The translations under genes were made by a program, and so were the position numbers. Shown piece after piece: positions 8,849 to 17,465 of a stretch of 64,000 bases of DNA (positions are counted from its first letter, which is position 1; every line of letters starts with the position of its first letter). The notes under the pieces were generated by a model. It had not been told where the DNA came from. It made no database searches and saw only the letters and a program-made list of their open reading frames with translations. This DNA comes from Oceanibaculum nanhaiense (lineage in GTDB: Bacteria; Pseudomonadota; Alphaproteobacteria; Oceanibaculales; Oceanibaculaceae), in NCBI RefSeq assembly GCF_002148795.1, contig NZ_MPOB01000001.1:496001-560000 (forward strand), read 5' to 3'.

Positions 8849-9999
8849 CCGCTCTCTCCGTTGACCCTGCCGCTTCCGCCGCCGCCGCGTACGATACGTT
8901 GTCGGTCGATCTCGCCGGCCGCGCCTATGACATTCTGATCGGCGAGGGATTGCTGGCCCGGGCCGGTGCCCTGTCGCGCCCGGTGCTGCGTCAGCCGCGA
9001 GTCGTCATCGTCACCGACAGCCATGTAGCGCCGCTGCACTTGAAGACGGTCGAGGAGTCCTACCGCGCCGCCGGAATCGAGGTGTCCTCGGTGATCGTGC
9101 CGGCCGGCGAAGGCAGCAAGAAGTTCGACCGGCTGCAGGCCTTGCTCGACGATCTGCTGGATTCCCGCATCGAGCGGCGCACCGCGCTGGTGGCGCTGGG
9201 CGGCGGGGTGATCGGTGACCTGACCGGCTTTGCCGCTGCGATCCTGCTGCGCGGCATCGACTTCATCCAGATTCCGACCACTTTGCTGGCGCAGGTGGAC
9301 AGTTCGGTCGGCGGCAAGACCGGCATCAACACGCGCCATGGCAAAAATCTGGTCGGCGCCTTCCATCAGCCCCGCCTGGTGCTGGCCGATACCGGCGTGC
9401 TCGACACGCTGCCGCGCCGCGAATTGCTGGCCGGCTATGCCGAGGTGGTGAAATACGGGCTGCTGGGCGATGCCGGTTTCTTCGCCTGGCTGGAGGCGAA
9501 CGGGTCCGCGCTGATCGCTGGTGACAGGGAAAAGCGCCGCCACGCGGTGAGGCTCAGCTGCGCCGCTAAGGCCGCCATCGTCGCCCGCGACGAGAAGGAG
9601 ACAGGGGACCGAGCGCTGTTGAATCTGGGGCACACTTTCGGCCATGCGCTGGAGGCGGAGACCGGCTTCGGCGAGATGCTGCTGCATGGCGAGGGGGTTG
9701 CCATCGGCATGGTCATGGCGTTCGACCTGTCTGCCCGGCTGGGCCTGTGCCCGGCCGAGGATGCGGCGCGCGCGCGCCGGCATCTGCAGGATGTCGGCCT
9801 GCGCGTCAGCCCGCTGGAAGTCGCCGGCCGCCAGCACTGGTCGGTGGACAAGCTGCTGGGCCATATGGCCAAGGACAAGAAAGTTGCGGACGGCAAAATC
9901 ACCTTCATTCTGGTACGGGGCATCGGCAAGGCCTTCATCACCCAGGATGTGGATGTCCAGGCCGTCCGCGATATGCTCGCCACTTCCATCGAAGGCTAA
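8845..9999 (+). CDS. aroB: 3-dehydroquinate synthase
   Basis: 384 residues, starting with GTG inside the aroK stop overlap. The NAD-binding signature ALGGGVIGDLTGFAA and the substrate/metal region QVDSSVGGKTGIN are both intact, as is the zinc-ligand segment LNLGHTFGHALE. It converts DAHP to 3-dehydroquinate, the second step of the shikimate pathway. The protein is slightly longer than the usual 360 residues because of an Ala-rich N-terminus. It is co-transcribed with aroK and probably with the downstream CBS-domain protein six bases later. Confidence 0.97.
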   Translation: MTALSVDPAASAAAAYDTLSVDLAGRAYDILIGEGLLARAGALSRPVLRQPRVVIVTDSHVAPLHLKTVEESYRAAGIEVSSVIVPAGEGSKKFDRLQALLDDLLDSRIERRTALVALGGGVIGDLTGFAAAILLRGIDFIQIPTTLLAQVDSSVGGKTGINTRHGKNLVGAFHQPRLVLADTGVLDTLPRRELLAGYAEVVKYGLLGDAGFFAWLEANGSALIAGDREKRRHAVRLSCAAKAAIVARDEKETGDRALLNLGHTFGHALEAETGFGEMLLHGEGVAIGMVMAFDLSARLGLCPAEDAARARRHLQDVGLRVSPLEVAGRQHWSVDKLLGHMAKDKKVADGKITFILVRGIGKAFITQDVDVQAVRDMLATSIEG

Positions 10000-10005
10000 C
10001 CGGAA

Positions 10006-11283
10006 ATGACTCCCGAGCTTTGGCTCAACGTCGCCGCCATCGTCGCCTTGCTGATCCTGTCGGCATTCTTCTCGGGCAGCGAAACCGCCTTTACCGCCGC
10101 CTCGCGGGCGCGCATGCATCAGCTCGCCAAGAAGGGCAGCAAGCCGGCAAACATCGTCAACACGCTGCGCGCGCAGAGCGAACGGCTGATCGGCGCCATC
10201 CTGATCGGCAACAATCTGGTCAATATCCTGGCGGCCTCGCTGACCACCAGCATCATGATCACGCTGTTCGGCCCCGAGGGCGTGGCCTGGGCAACGCTGA
10301 TCATGACGGCGGTTGTCGTGGTGTTCTCCGAGGTGCTGCCGAAGACCTACGCGCTGAACAATGCCGACCGTCTGGCGCTGCTGGTGGCGCCGCTGATCCG
10401 GCTGGTGGTGCTGCTGTTCGCCCCGGTTTCGCGCACGGTGCAGATTCTGGTGCGCGGCATCTTCCGGCTGTTCGGTGTGCCGATCACCGGGGATCTGGGG
10501 TCCGACGCCAGCGAGGAAGAGCTGCGTGGTGCCATCGAGCTGCATCAGGGCGAGGAGGGCGAGGGCCATCACGAGCGCGCCATGCTGCACAGCGTGCTCG
10601 ATCTCGGCGATGTCGAGGTCGGCGAGATCATGACCCACCGCAAGAATGTGGTGATGATCGATGCCGACCTGCCGCCGGACGACATCATCGACCAGGTGCT
10701 GAACAGCCCCTATACCCGCATCCCGCTGTGGCGCGAGGACCAGGACAACATCATTGGCGTGCTGCATGCCAAGGCGCTGCTGCGCGAGCTGCGCGGCCAT
10801 GGCGGTGAGATGAAGGGCATCGACATGGCGGCGCTGGCCAGCCCGCCCTGGTTCATCCCCGATACCACCACACTGCTGGACCAGTTGCAGGCCTTCCGCA
10901 CGCGGCGCGAGCATTTTGCCCTGGTGATCGACGAGTACGGCACGCTGATGGGCATCGTCACGCTGGAGGATATCCTGGAGGAGATCGTCGGCGAGATTTC
11001 CGACGAGCATGACGTCGCCGTGGTCGGCGTGCGCGCACAGCCAGACGGGTCTTTCCTGGTCGATGGCACGGTCACGCTGCGCGATCTGAACCGGGAGTTC
11101 GACTGGAGCCTGCCGGACGAGGAAGCCTCCACCATCGCCGGCCTGGTGCTGCAGGAATCGCGGCAGATACCGGAAGTCGGCCAGGTTTTCACCTTCTATG
11201 GCTTCCGTTTCGAGATTCTGCGCAAGCAGCGCCACCAGATCACCCTGATGCGCGTTACCCCGCCGGTAAAGGGCGCCGCCTGA
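10006..11283 (+). CDS. CNNM/CorC-HlyC family membrane protein with CBS domains
   Basis: 425 residues. A DUF21 (CNNM) transmembrane domain with about four hydrophobic spans occupies residues 5-190. A pair of CBS domains follows (about 205-330, including VIDEYGTLMGIVTLEDIL), then a C-terminal CorC_HlyC domain (about 345-420). The family is annotated as hemolysin or magnesium/cobalt efflux; work on CNNM/CorC supports magnesium export. It lies six bases after aroB, a conserved arrangement in alphaproteobacteria, so it is likely in the same transcript. The substrate is not proven by sequence. Confidence 0.9.
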   Translation: MTPELWLNVAAIVALLILSAFFSGSETAFTAASRARMHQLAKKGSKPANIVNTLRAQSERLIGAILIGNNLVNILAASLTTSIMITLFGPEGVAWATLIMTAVVVVFSEVLPKTYALNNADRLALLVAPLIRLVVLLFAPVSRTVQILVRGIFRLFGVPITGDLGSDASEEELRGAIELHQGEEGEGHHERAMLHSVLDLGDVEVGEIMTHRKNVVMIDADLPPDDIIDQVLNSPYTRIPLWREDQDNIIGVLHAKALLRELRGHGGEMKGIDMAALASPPWFIPDTTTLLDQLQAFRTRREHFALVIDEYGTLMGIVTLEDILEEIVGEISDEHDVAVVGVRAQPDGSFLVDGTVTLRDLNREFDWSLPDEEASTIAGLVLQESRQIPEVGQVFTFYGFRFEILRKQRHQITLMRVTPPVKGAA

Positions 11284-11448
11284 TCGGGCGATAACGGCTC
11301 GCACAAAAGCAACTTCAAAGCGACTCTTGCCAGAAATTGATACGCAGGGTTGTGCCCTGTTATCGATTGCGGCAAAGTATCCTACGATTGTGTGCAGGCT
11401 TGGAATGCGCCCTGGAAACTGGGTGCGTGCAGCGATGGGGTCGGGGCG

Positions 11449-11934
11449 ATGCGGAAGGGGCGACGACACGGCAACGGGTCGGCGAAGGGCACGGCGGACG
11501 ACCGTCCGAAACGAAAGCCAGGGTTGAGTTTCGGCGGGGAAGGCAGTCTGCGCAATGGCGCGCGGGTGCGCCGGAATGTCCGGGTTGCCGCCCGGCGGAC
11601 CAGCGTCAGCCTGGAGATTGCGATCTGGGACGCGCTGGCGGATATCTGCGCGCGTGAGGACATGCCCGTCGATGCGATCTGCGATGCGGTGGAATCGCGG
11701 CGCAGCAGCGATAGCCTCGCCTCTTCCCTGCGCACGTTCTCACTGCTGTATTTCCGGCTGACGACCAGCCGCCGGGAGGCGGCTGCAGCGGCAGCAAGGA
11801 ATGGCGGGGCGTCGGTTTTCGACGGTCCCCAGGCCGGATTCCCGACAATCTTCGAGGAAGCCCTGAGCCGGTTCGAGGCGACCCGCGCCGCCGCACCACC
11901 GGGAGGGCCGGAAGAGTCGGATCCGGCCGTCTAG
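11449..11934 (+). CDS. Ribbon-helix-helix domain protein (RHH_4-like), second copy
   Basis: About 161 residues. The RHH core (RTSVSLEIAIWDALADI, then MPVDAICDAVESRR) closely parallels the protein encoded at 371-715, including the following SLRTFSLLYFR, which matches AVRVFALAYFR there. The N-terminal 45 residues are basic and the C-terminal 45 are Ala/Pro-rich and variable. The start is uncertain: ATG 11449 is used, while an in-frame TTG at 11350 would add a Cys-containing leader with no family look. It is presumed to bind DNA. It is monocistronic, with the corC-like gene upstream and a convergent DUF6356 gene downstream. Confidence 0.65.
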   Translation: MRKGRRHGNGSAKGTADDRPKRKPGLSFGGEGSLRNGARVRRNVRVAARRTSVSLEIAIWDALADICAREDMPVDAICDAVESRRSSDSLASSLRTFSLLYFRLTTSRREAAAAAARNGGASVFDGPQAGFPTIFEEALSRFEATRAAAPPGGPEESDPAV

Positions 11935-11940
11935 CGTGTG

Positions 11941-12195
11941 TTAGTCGCCTGCGCCCTGCGCGGCTTCCACATTCTGGCGGTCCAGCTTGCTGCGGTTGGT
12001 GACCATGCGGCCATGCAGTTCGGTGATCGCCATCGACCCGGTCTTCACGCACAGGAACGGGAACACGCCATGGATGAAGCAGGCCAGTCCGGCCACGAGC
12101 ATGCGGCCGGAGAAGGAAAACGCCATCCCCATATGCTCGAAATAGCTTTCGCCGACCGATTTGGGGTGTTCGGTGAAAAGGCTGTGTAAGGACAT
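11941..12195 (-). CDS. DUF6356 family membrane protein
   Basis: 84 residues from MSLHSLFTEHPKSVGESY. The HPxSVGESYFEHM segment followed by a hydrophobic stretch (MLVAGLACFIHGVFPFL) and a TGSMAITELHGRMV segment is the DUF6356 (formerly YbaJ-like capsule-synthesis-annotated) pattern. It probably has one or two membrane segments and an unknown role. It is divergent from the Lrp-family gene at 12311; the shared 115-base region carries an inverted repeat that may be an operator. The longer in-frame extension to 12540 crosses the regulator gene and is rejected. Confidence 0.75.
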   Translation of the reverse strand: MSLHSLFTEHPKSVGESYFEHMGMAFSFSGRMLVAGLACFIHGVFPFLCVKTGSMAITELHGRMVTNRSKLDRQNVEAAQGAGD

Positions 12196-12250
12196 GCGCG
12201 GGCTCCCAGAGGCTTGTTTCAAGTAGGATATCCCAGCCAGCGCAAAAGAA

Positions 12251-12286
12251 TTTGCGATTTTATGGCAGTTTTCCTGTGATCGCAGA
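12251..12286. promoter_or_regulatory. Inverted repeat in the DUF6356/Lrp divergent region
   Basis: Arms TTTGCGAT (12251-12258) and ATCGCAGA (12279-12286) are complementary at seven of eight positions with a 20-base AT-rich spacer. The site lies 25 bases upstream of the Lrp-family start and about 55 bases upstream of the DUF6356 start. Autoregulation by the adjacent regulator is typical of Lrp/AsnC proteins, so this is a candidate operator; binding is inferred only. Confidence 0.4.
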
Positions 12287-12310
12287 AAATTATTCCTCAT
12301 AATCGCCTCT

Positions 12311-12790
12311 ATGAAGAAAACCGTGCCTATAGATGAGCTGGACCGGCGAATTCTTGCCGTTCTGCAGGAGGATGCCTCGCTGTCGCTGGCGGATATCGCG
12401 CGCGAGGTCGGGCTGTCGGCCTCGCCCTGCTGGCGGCGTATCCAGCGGCTGGAGGAGGCGGGCGTGATCCGGGGGCGGGTGGCGCTGCTGGACCCTGAGA
12501 AGCTGAATGTCGGGGTGACGGTGTTCGTCGCGGTGCGCACCAGCCGGCACGATGCGGAATGGCTGGAGGGGTTCTCGCGTGCCGTGCGCGACTTCCCGGA
12601 AGTGGTCGAATTCTACCGGATGAGCGGCGAGATCGACTATCTGCTGCGCGTGCTGGTGCCCGACATCGCGGCCTATGACGCCTTCTACAAGCGGCTGATC
12701 CAGCGCGCCCAGATCACCGATGTCAGCTCCAGCTTCGCCATGGAGGTGATCAAATACACGACAGCCGTGCCGCTGGATTACGCGGAGTAG
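12311..12790 (+). CDS. Lrp/AsnC family transcriptional regulator
   Basis: 159 residues. An N-terminal winged helix-turn-helix (DELDRRILAVLQEDASLS, then ADIAREVGLSASPCWRRI, residues 7-45) is followed by a C-terminal RAM effector-binding domain (about 65-155). These proteins bind amino acids or related small ligands and control their metabolism or export. The divergent partner encodes a DUF6356 membrane protein, and a RidA/cupin group lies immediately downstream on the opposite strand, either of which may be a target. The ligand cannot be told from sequence. Confidence 0.92.
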   Translation: MKKTVPIDELDRRILAVLQEDASLSLADIAREVGLSASPCWRRIQRLEEAGVIRGRVALLDPEKLNVGVTVFVAVRTSRHDAEWLEGFSRAVRDFPEVVEFYRMSGEIDYLLRVLVPDIAAYDAFYKRLIQRAQITDVSSSFAMEVIKYTTAVPLDYAE

Positions 12791-12797
12791 GCTGTCC

Positions 12798-13130
12798 TCA
12801 ATCGACGATGAAAAGTTTTGCCCCGGTACGGGTCGCGGAGCGGTGCGGGGAATCGCCGAAGTCGGAGACCTGATAGCTCATGCCCGGTGTCAGCACGGTC
12901 TTGCGGCCGTCCTTCAGCTCGCTTTCCAGCTCGCCTTCCAGCACCAGCAGGATATGGCCGCGGTCGCACCAGTGATCGGCCAGGTAGCCGGGCGAATATT
13001 CCACCATGCGGATGCGGATGTCGCCGACCTCCAGCGTGCGCCACAGCGCCTCCCCGGTCTCGCCGGGATGGCGGGTGGCCGGCACCTTGGACCAGTCGGT
13101 CGCGGTGAAGGGCAGGGCGGGAATTTTCAT
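12798..13130 (-). CDS. Small cupin-fold protein (DHCW-motif type)
   Basis: 110 residues beginning MKIPALPFTATDW and containing ADHWCDRGHILLVLEGELE and LTPGMSYQVSDFGDSPHRS, the pattern of the small DHCW-motif cupins. The His/Cys/Glu residues are plausible metal ligands of a single cupin barrel. The reaction is unknown. It is the last gene of a minus-strand group with two RidA paralogues, twelve bases downstream of the second. Co-occurrence with RidA proteins suggests handling of a reactive enamine/imine or amino-acid-derived metabolite, but this is an inference. Confidence 0.75.
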   Translation of the reverse strand: MKIPALPFTATDWSKVPATRHPGETGEALWRTLEVGDIRIRMVEYSPGYLADHWCDRGHILLVLEGELESELKDGRKTVLTPGMSYQVSDFGDSPHRSATRTGAKLFIVD

Positions 13131-13142
13131 GGCAAGAGCCTC

Positions 13143-13511
13143 TTAAGGATGGAGACGGGCCGCCGTCAGCTTGATCTCGACCAATATGTCCGGCCGCGCC
13201 ATGTCGGCGCGGCAGCAGGTCAGGGCGGGCGGGTTTGCCGGATCGACCCAGCGGTTCCACGCCGCGACCATGCCGGGATAATCGGACATCCGGCGCAGCC
13301 AGATTGTGGCGGTAAGCAGCCGGGACCTGTCGGTCCCGGCCTCCGCCAGCAGCCCGTCCAGCGCCGCCAGCACCTGGGCGACCTGACCCTCGATGCCGGC
13401 GGCGGTGTCGGACGGCACGGTGCAGACCGAGACAAAACCGCGATGGGCGGTGCCGAGGCTGATCGACAGCCGCTCCGTCGCGATCACGCCATAGCGTTGG
13501 GGCAGGCTCAC
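13143..13511 (-). CDS. RidA family protein lacking the catalytic arginine
   Basis: 122 residues of the YjgF/YER057c/UK114 (RidA) fold. Aligned by eye with the paralogue encoded immediately upstream, the two share TxxLxxAxxWLxxMxDyxxM, NxWVDPxNPPA and PDILVEI. Where the paralogue has PARAC with R97, the arginine that holds the substrate carboxylate in RidA enamine/imine deaminases, this protein has PALTC with L97. Deaminase activity of the RidA type is therefore unlikely. It overlaps the upstream paralogue by four bases (ATGA), so the two are co-translated, and it may form mixed trimers with it. Confidence 0.82.
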   Translation of the reverse strand: MSLPQRYGVIATERLSISLGTAHRGFVSVCTVPSDTAAGIEGQVAQVLAALDGLLAEAGTDRSRLLTATIWLRRMSDYPGMVAAWNRWVDPANPPALTCCRADMARPDILVEIKLTAARLHP

Positions 13512-13867
13512 TTTACCGCCGTCACCATGATTTCGACCAGGATGTCGGGGAACGCCATCTCGGCATTCACGCAGGCGCGGGCCGGCGGGTTCTTCGGATC
13601 GACCCAGGCGTTCCAGACCGAATTCATCGCCTGGAAATCCTTCATGTCCTTCAGCCAGAGCTGCGCGGTCAGCAGCTTCGATTTATCGGTGCCGGCCTTG
13701 GCGAGGTAGGAATCGATGCTGTTCAGGATTTCCTGCGTCTGGCCCTTCACGTCGGCGGAACGGTCCTTGGCGGTCAGGCCGCACAGATAGACCATGTCGC
13801 CATGGATGACGGTGCGGCTCATGATCGGGCCGGGGCCGGTGGTGATGTCGATGCGTTCGATGCTCAT
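13508..13867 (-). CDS. RidA family enamine/imine deaminase
   Basis: 119 residues with the RidA trimeric fold signature, including VYLCGLTAKD, a WLKDM segment and NPPARACVNAEMAFPDILVEI-type ending in which R97 is the key arginine. RidA proteins hydrolyse reactive 2-aminoacrylate-type enamines released by PLP enzymes. It is the first gene of a RidA-RidA-cupin group on the minus strand, probably reading from a promoter between 13868 and 13902 or from the upstream GNAT gene. The exact RidA subgroup cannot be assigned by eye. Confidence 0.88.
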   Translation of the reverse strand: MSIERIDITTGPGPIMSRTVIHGDMVYLCGLTAKDRSADVKGQTQEILNSIDSYLAKAGTDKSKLLTAQLWLKDMKDFQAMNSVWNAWVDPKNPPARACVNAEMAFPDILVEIMVTAVK

Positions 13868-13902
13868 TGGAGCCTCCCTTGGTTGAACCTTCGGGAGAGA
13901 GG

Positions 13903-14409
13903 CTAATCCACGGCGCGCACCAGATACAGCGCATCCTCGCCATAGCTGGCCAGCTTCGCGGCGAGTGCCGCATCGCCTTGATAGGGCGCGAAGCCCCGGC
14001 GCTGCCAGTAGCCGGCGGAATTATTCACCGCCGTCAGGGCCAGAACCGGAAATCCCGCCGCCTTAGCCAGCCTCAGCAGGTGCGCGACCAGTGCTGATCC
14101 CAGCCCCAGCCCATGCGCTTGCGGCAGCAGGGCGATGTCATGCAGATAGAGGCAATCGGGGGCTTCCGGCAGGCTGCCTAGCAGCACATCCAGCGCCGGC
14201 GGCCGGCCCAGCAGCCCCGGATGGCTGACGGCATAACCCAGCAGCCTGCCGTCGCGCTCCGCCACCAGACAGCCGGCGGGATAGAGCGCCAGCCGCTCCG
14301 CCGCCACTGCCGGCGATTCGGGGTACAGCGGATGCACGATCTCCGCCACATCCTGCACGGCGGGCAGGTCGGCGGGAGTCATGGGGCGCCAGAGCTTGGA
14401 TATGGTCAT
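13903..14409 (-). CDS. GNAT family N-acetyltransferase
   Basis: 168 residues with the acetyl-CoA pyrophosphate-binding signature in IALLPQAHGLGLGSALVAHLL (about 103-120) preceded by a DCLYLHD strand, and the typical GNAT N-terminal MTPADLPAVQDVAE. The acceptor substrate is unknown. The next genes on the same strand (RidA, RidA, cupin) start 36 bases downstream, so they may form one operon. Alternative start: an ATG at 14382 in MTPADLP would remove nine residues. Confidence 0.85.
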   Translation of the reverse strand: MTISKLWRPMTPADLPAVQDVAEIVHPLYPESPAVAAERLALYPAGCLVAERDGRLLGYAVSHPGLLGRPPALDVLLGSLPEAPDCLYLHDIALLPQAHGLGLGSALVAHLLRLAKAAGFPVLALTAVNNSAGYWQRRGFAPYQGDAALAAKLASYGEDALYLVRAVD

Positions 14410-14547
14410 GCGATCCGAATACGCGAGCCGGACGCGGCGCCCAAGAAAAATAAATGAGATTTATTTCCGCCCAATGGGAAACCCGGCTTGTCATACTATA
14501 CCGTTGGCTTAGAACAACGCCATGGAACGAGCCAGAGGGAGGCGAGC

Positions 14548-16725
14548 GTGATCGAGCGTGTCGAGGTCGGCGGTCTGAAGATCGCCAGGGTGTTGTACGA
14601 TTTCGTGAATGACGAGGTGATCCCCGCCACCGGGCGCAAGGCGGCCGATGTCTGGGCCGGGCTGGACGCCATCGTGCACGATCTGGCGCCGAAGAACCGG
14701 GCGCTGCTGGCGAAGCGTGACGAGATGCAGGCGAAGATAGATGGCTGGCATCGGGCGCGCAAGGGCAAGCCCTTCAATCTGGCGGAGTACAAGAGCTTCC
14801 TGCAGGAGATCGGCTATCTGCTGCCGGAAGGCCCGGATTTCGCCGTCTCGACCGCGAATGTCGATCCGGAGATCGCGGCCATCGCCGGCCCGCAGCTGGT
14901 GGTGCCGGTGATGAATGCGCGGTACGCGCTGAACGCGGCGAACGCGCGCTGGGGCAGCCTGTATGATGCGCTGTACGGCACCGATGCGATCTCCGAGGAG
15001 GACGGGGCGACCCGCACCGGCGGCTACAACCCGAAGCGCGGCGAGAAGGTGATCGCCTATGCCCGCGCCTTCCTGGACGAGACCTTCCCGTTGGCCGGCG
15101 GCTCCCACAAGGACGCCACCTTCTATGCCGTCGAAGGCGGCAAGCTGGCCGTCACCCTGACCGGCGGCAAGAAGGCCGGGCTGAAGGAGCCGGCACAGTT
15201 CGTGGGCTATCAGGGCGATGCGGCGTCGCCGTCGGTGATCCTGCTGGTGCATAACGGCCTGCATGCGGAAATCCGCATCGATGCCGGCCATCCGATCGGC
15301 AAGACCGACCCGGCCAACCTCGCCGATGTCGTGCTGGAATCCGCCGTCACCACCATCCAGGACTGTGAGGATTCCATCGCCGCTGTCGATGCCGAGGACA
15401 AGGTGGAGGTCTATCGCAACTGGCTCGGCCTGATGAACGGCACGCTGACGGCTGAGCTGGAGAAGGGCGGCAAGACCGTGGTGCGCCGGCTGAACCCGGA
15501 CCGCAGCTACACCAAGCCGGAAGGCGGCACGCTCACCCTGCCGGGCCGCAGCATGATGCTGGTGCGCAATGTCGGCCATCTGATGAGCATCGACGCGGTG
15601 CTGGACAAGGACGGCAAGGAGGTGCCGGAAGGCATCCTCGACGCGATGATGACGGCGCTCATCGCCATCGTCGATCTGGAGCGCAAGAGCGGCCTCGCCA
15701 ACAGCCGCACCGGTTCCATGTACATCGTGAAGCCGAAGATACACGGGCCGGAGGAGGTCGCCTTCGCCAGCGAATTGTTCGGCCGCGTCGAGCAGGCGCT
15801 GGGCCTGAAGCCCTACGCGCTGAAGATGGGCATCATGGATGAGGAGCGCCGCACCACCGTCAATCTGAAGGAATGCATCCGCGCCGCGCAGGAGCGGGTG
15901 GCCTTCATCAATACCGGCTTCCTCGACCGTACCGGCGACGAGATGCACACCTCGATGGAGGCCGGGCCGATGATCCGCAAGGCCGACATGAAGGCTACCG
16001 CCTGGATCAAGGCCTATGAGGACTGGAACGTCGATACCGGCCTGGCCTGCGGGCTGCGCGGGCGGGCGCAGATCGGCAAGGGCATGTGGGCGATGCCGGA
16101 CATGATGGCGGAAATGCTGAAGCAGAAGATCGGCCATCCGATGGCCGGCGCCAACACCGCCTGGGTGCCCTCGCCGACGGCGGCCACACTGCATGCGCTG
16201 CATTACCACGAGGTCGATGTGGCGGCCCGGCAGGAGGCGCTGAAGAGCCGTCCGCGCGCCAGCCTGAACGACATCCTGACGATTCCGCTGGCCGACCGGC
16301 CGAACTGGTCGCCAGAGGAGGTGCAGCAGGAGCTGGACAATAACGCGCAGGGCATCCTCGGCTATGTCGTGCGCTGGATCGACCAGGGTGTGGGCTGCTC
16401 CAAGGTGCCGGACATCAACAATGTCGGGCTGATGGAAGACCGCGCGACGCTGCGCATCTCCAGCCAGCATATCGCCAACTGGCTGCATCACGGCATTGCC
16501 AGCGAGACGCAGGTGATGGAGACCATGAAGCGCATGGCCGCCGTGGTGGACAAGCAGAATGCGGGCGATCCGCTGTACCGCCCGATGGCGCCGGATTTCG
16601 ACGCCAGTGTCGCCTTCGCTGCCGCCTGCGACCTGGTGTTCAAGGGCCGCGAGCAGCCGAACGGCTATACCGAGCCGGTGCTGCACCGCCGCCGCATCGA
16701 GGCGAAGGCAAAGTTCGGGCGGTAG
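14548..16725 (+). CDS. glcB: Malate synthase G
   Basis: 725 residues, matching the length of malate synthase G (about 723). It condenses glyoxylate with acetyl-CoA to malate in the glyoxylate/glycolate route. Recognisable segments include [31 protein letters not shown]-type core, [37 protein letters not shown] and [13 protein letters not shown], all characteristic of form G. GTG 14548 is chosen because a GAGGGAGG ribosome-binding sequence lies just upstream (14533-14540) and the protein then begins [18 protein letters not shown] as in homologues; an ATG-independent extension to 14488 is not supported. It is monocistronic and divergent from the GNAT gene. Confidence 0.96.
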   Translation: MIERVEVGGLKIARVLYDFVNDEVIPATGRKAADVWAGLDAIVHDLAPKNRALLAKRDEMQAKIDGWHRARKGKPFNLAEYKSFLQEIGYLLPEGPDFAVSTANVDPEIAAIAGPQLVVPVMNARYALNAANARWGSLYDALYGTDAISEEDGATRTGGYNPKRGEKVIAYARAFLDETFPLAGGSHKDATFYAVEGGKLAVTLTGGKKAGLKEPAQFVGYQGDAASPSVILLVHNGLHAEIRIDAGHPIGKTDPANLADVVLESAVTTIQDCEDSIAAVDAEDKVEVYRNWLGLMNGTLTAELEKGGKTVVRRLNPDRSYTKPEGGTLTLPGRSMMLVRNVGHLMSIDAVLDKDGKEVPEGILDAMMTALIAIVDLERKSGLANSRTGSMYIVKPKIHGPEEVAFASELFGRVEQALGLKPYALKMGIMDEERRTTVNLKECIRAAQERVAFINTGFLDRTGDEMHTSMEAGPMIRKADMKATAWIKAYEDWNVDTGLACGLRGRAQIGKGMWAMPDMMAEMLKQKIGHPMAGANTAWVPSPTAATLHALHYHEVDVAARQEALKSRPRASLNDILTIPLADRPNWSPEEVQQELDNNAQGILGYVVRWIDQGVGCSKVPDINNVGLMEDRATLRISSQHIANWLHHGIASETQVMETMKRMAAVVDKQNAGDPLYRPMAPDFDASVAFAAACDLVFKGREQPNGYTEPVLHRRRIEAKAKFGR

Positions 16726-16751
16726 GGCGTAATGGGTGAGGGATTGATTGA

Positions 16752-16830
16752 TGCTTGCCCCCTCACTCAGCTCCGCCTAGCTCGCTGCGCTCACAAGGCT
16801 GCGCAACCCTTTCCCTCCAAGGGAGAGGGG
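16752..16830. repeat. Intergenic repeat with gene-like CCCTCAC...GAGAGGGG ends
   Basis: The stretch begins CCCCCTCACTCAGC and ends CCAAGGGAGAGGGG, with an internal GCTCGCTGCGCTCACAAGG. Its ends can pair (CCCTC with GAGGG) and it resembles the widespread intergenic palindromic units of alphaproteobacterial genomes. It lies right after glcB and before a second element. The repeat status rests on recognition of the type, because only one copy is present here. Confidence 0.45.
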
Positions 16831-16871
16831 AAAGAAAAAGCAGGCCCCCGTACGGTGCCGTTCCTCCAGCT

Positions 16872-16970
16872 GTCATTCCCGGCCTTGTGCCGGGAATCCA
16901 GGGTTCAGTTTACTCGGGCGGGCATCTAGCAAGCGGAAGCCTGGACCCCCGCAATAAATGCGGGGGTGAC
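16872..16970. repeat. Composite palindromic intergenic element (about 99 bp)
   Basis: The element opens with GTCATTCCCGGCCTTGTGCC and closes with GCGGGGGTGAC. Each side forms its own hairpin: CCCGG/CCGGG around a CTTGTG-type loop on the left, and CCCCCGC/GCGGGGG around AATAAAT on the right. The outer ends GTCA/TGAC and the inner CCAGG/CCTGG pairs are also complementary, giving a cruciform-like whole. This is a well-known kind of dispersed alphaproteobacterial repeat. Together with the unit at 16752-16830 it fills the 299-base gap between glcB and rnhA. Confidence 0.65.
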
Positions 16971-17024
16971 GGGCAGAGTTGAATGGCGAGTGGCGTGGAA
17001 GCTGGGTGAGGGGAGAAAAGCCTC

Positions 17025-17465
17025 CTACCGCGCCTGCTTGATCGCCTCGGTGGCCAGCTTGTCGGCGCGTTCATTCTCCGGGTGGCCGGCATGGCCCTTC
17101 ACCCAGTGCCAGGTGACCTTGTGCGGCACCAGCGCCGCCTCCAGCCGCTGCCAGAGATCGACATTCTTCACCGGCTTCTTGTCGGCGGTCAGCCAGCCGC
17201 GCTTCTTCCAGCCCGGCAGCCATTTCAGGATGCCGTCGCGCAGGTACGTCGAGTCGGTATAAAGCTCCACCGTCGAGGGGCGCGTCAGCGCTTCCAGCGC
17301 CATGATCGCCGCCGTCATCTCCATGCGGTTGTTGGTGGTTGCAGGCTCCGCGCCCGACAGATCCTTCTCGTGCTTGCCATAGCGCAGCACGGCACCCCAG
17401 CCGCCCGGGCCCGGATTGCCGCTGCAGGCGCCGTCCGTGTAGATCTCGACGATGGGCTTGCTCAT
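17025..17465 (-). CDS. rnhA: Ribonuclease HI
   Basis: 146 residues with all four acidic catalytic residues of RNase HI: D11 ([12 protein letters not shown]), E49 (NNRMEMTA), D71 (LYTDSTYL) and D135 (NERADKLA). The flexible-loop histidine H125 (VKGHAGH) is also present. It cleaves the RNA strand of RNA-DNA hybrids (R-loops, Okazaki primers). Its start overlaps the stop of thrB by four bases. The ispH-thrB-rnhA order is common in alphaproteobacteria. Confidence 0.97.
   Translation of the reverse strand: MSKPIVEIYTDGACSGNPGPGGWGAVLRYGKHEKDLSGAEPATTNNRMEMTAAIMALEALTRPSTVELYTDSTYLRDGILKWLPGWKKRGWLTADKKPVKNVDLWQRLEAALVPHKVTWHWVKGHAGHPENERADKLATEAIKQAR

Noticed and set aside
8716-11469. A 917-codon open frame on the minus strand across aroB and the corC-like gene
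   Set aside because: It is antisense to two well-supported enzymes, is rich in His/Gln/Arg as expected from the complementary strand of GC-rich genes, and shows no domain.
14509-16686. A 725-codon minus-strand frame across malate synthase G
   Set aside because: It is antisense to a full-length recognised enzyme and has no ribosome-binding site or family match.
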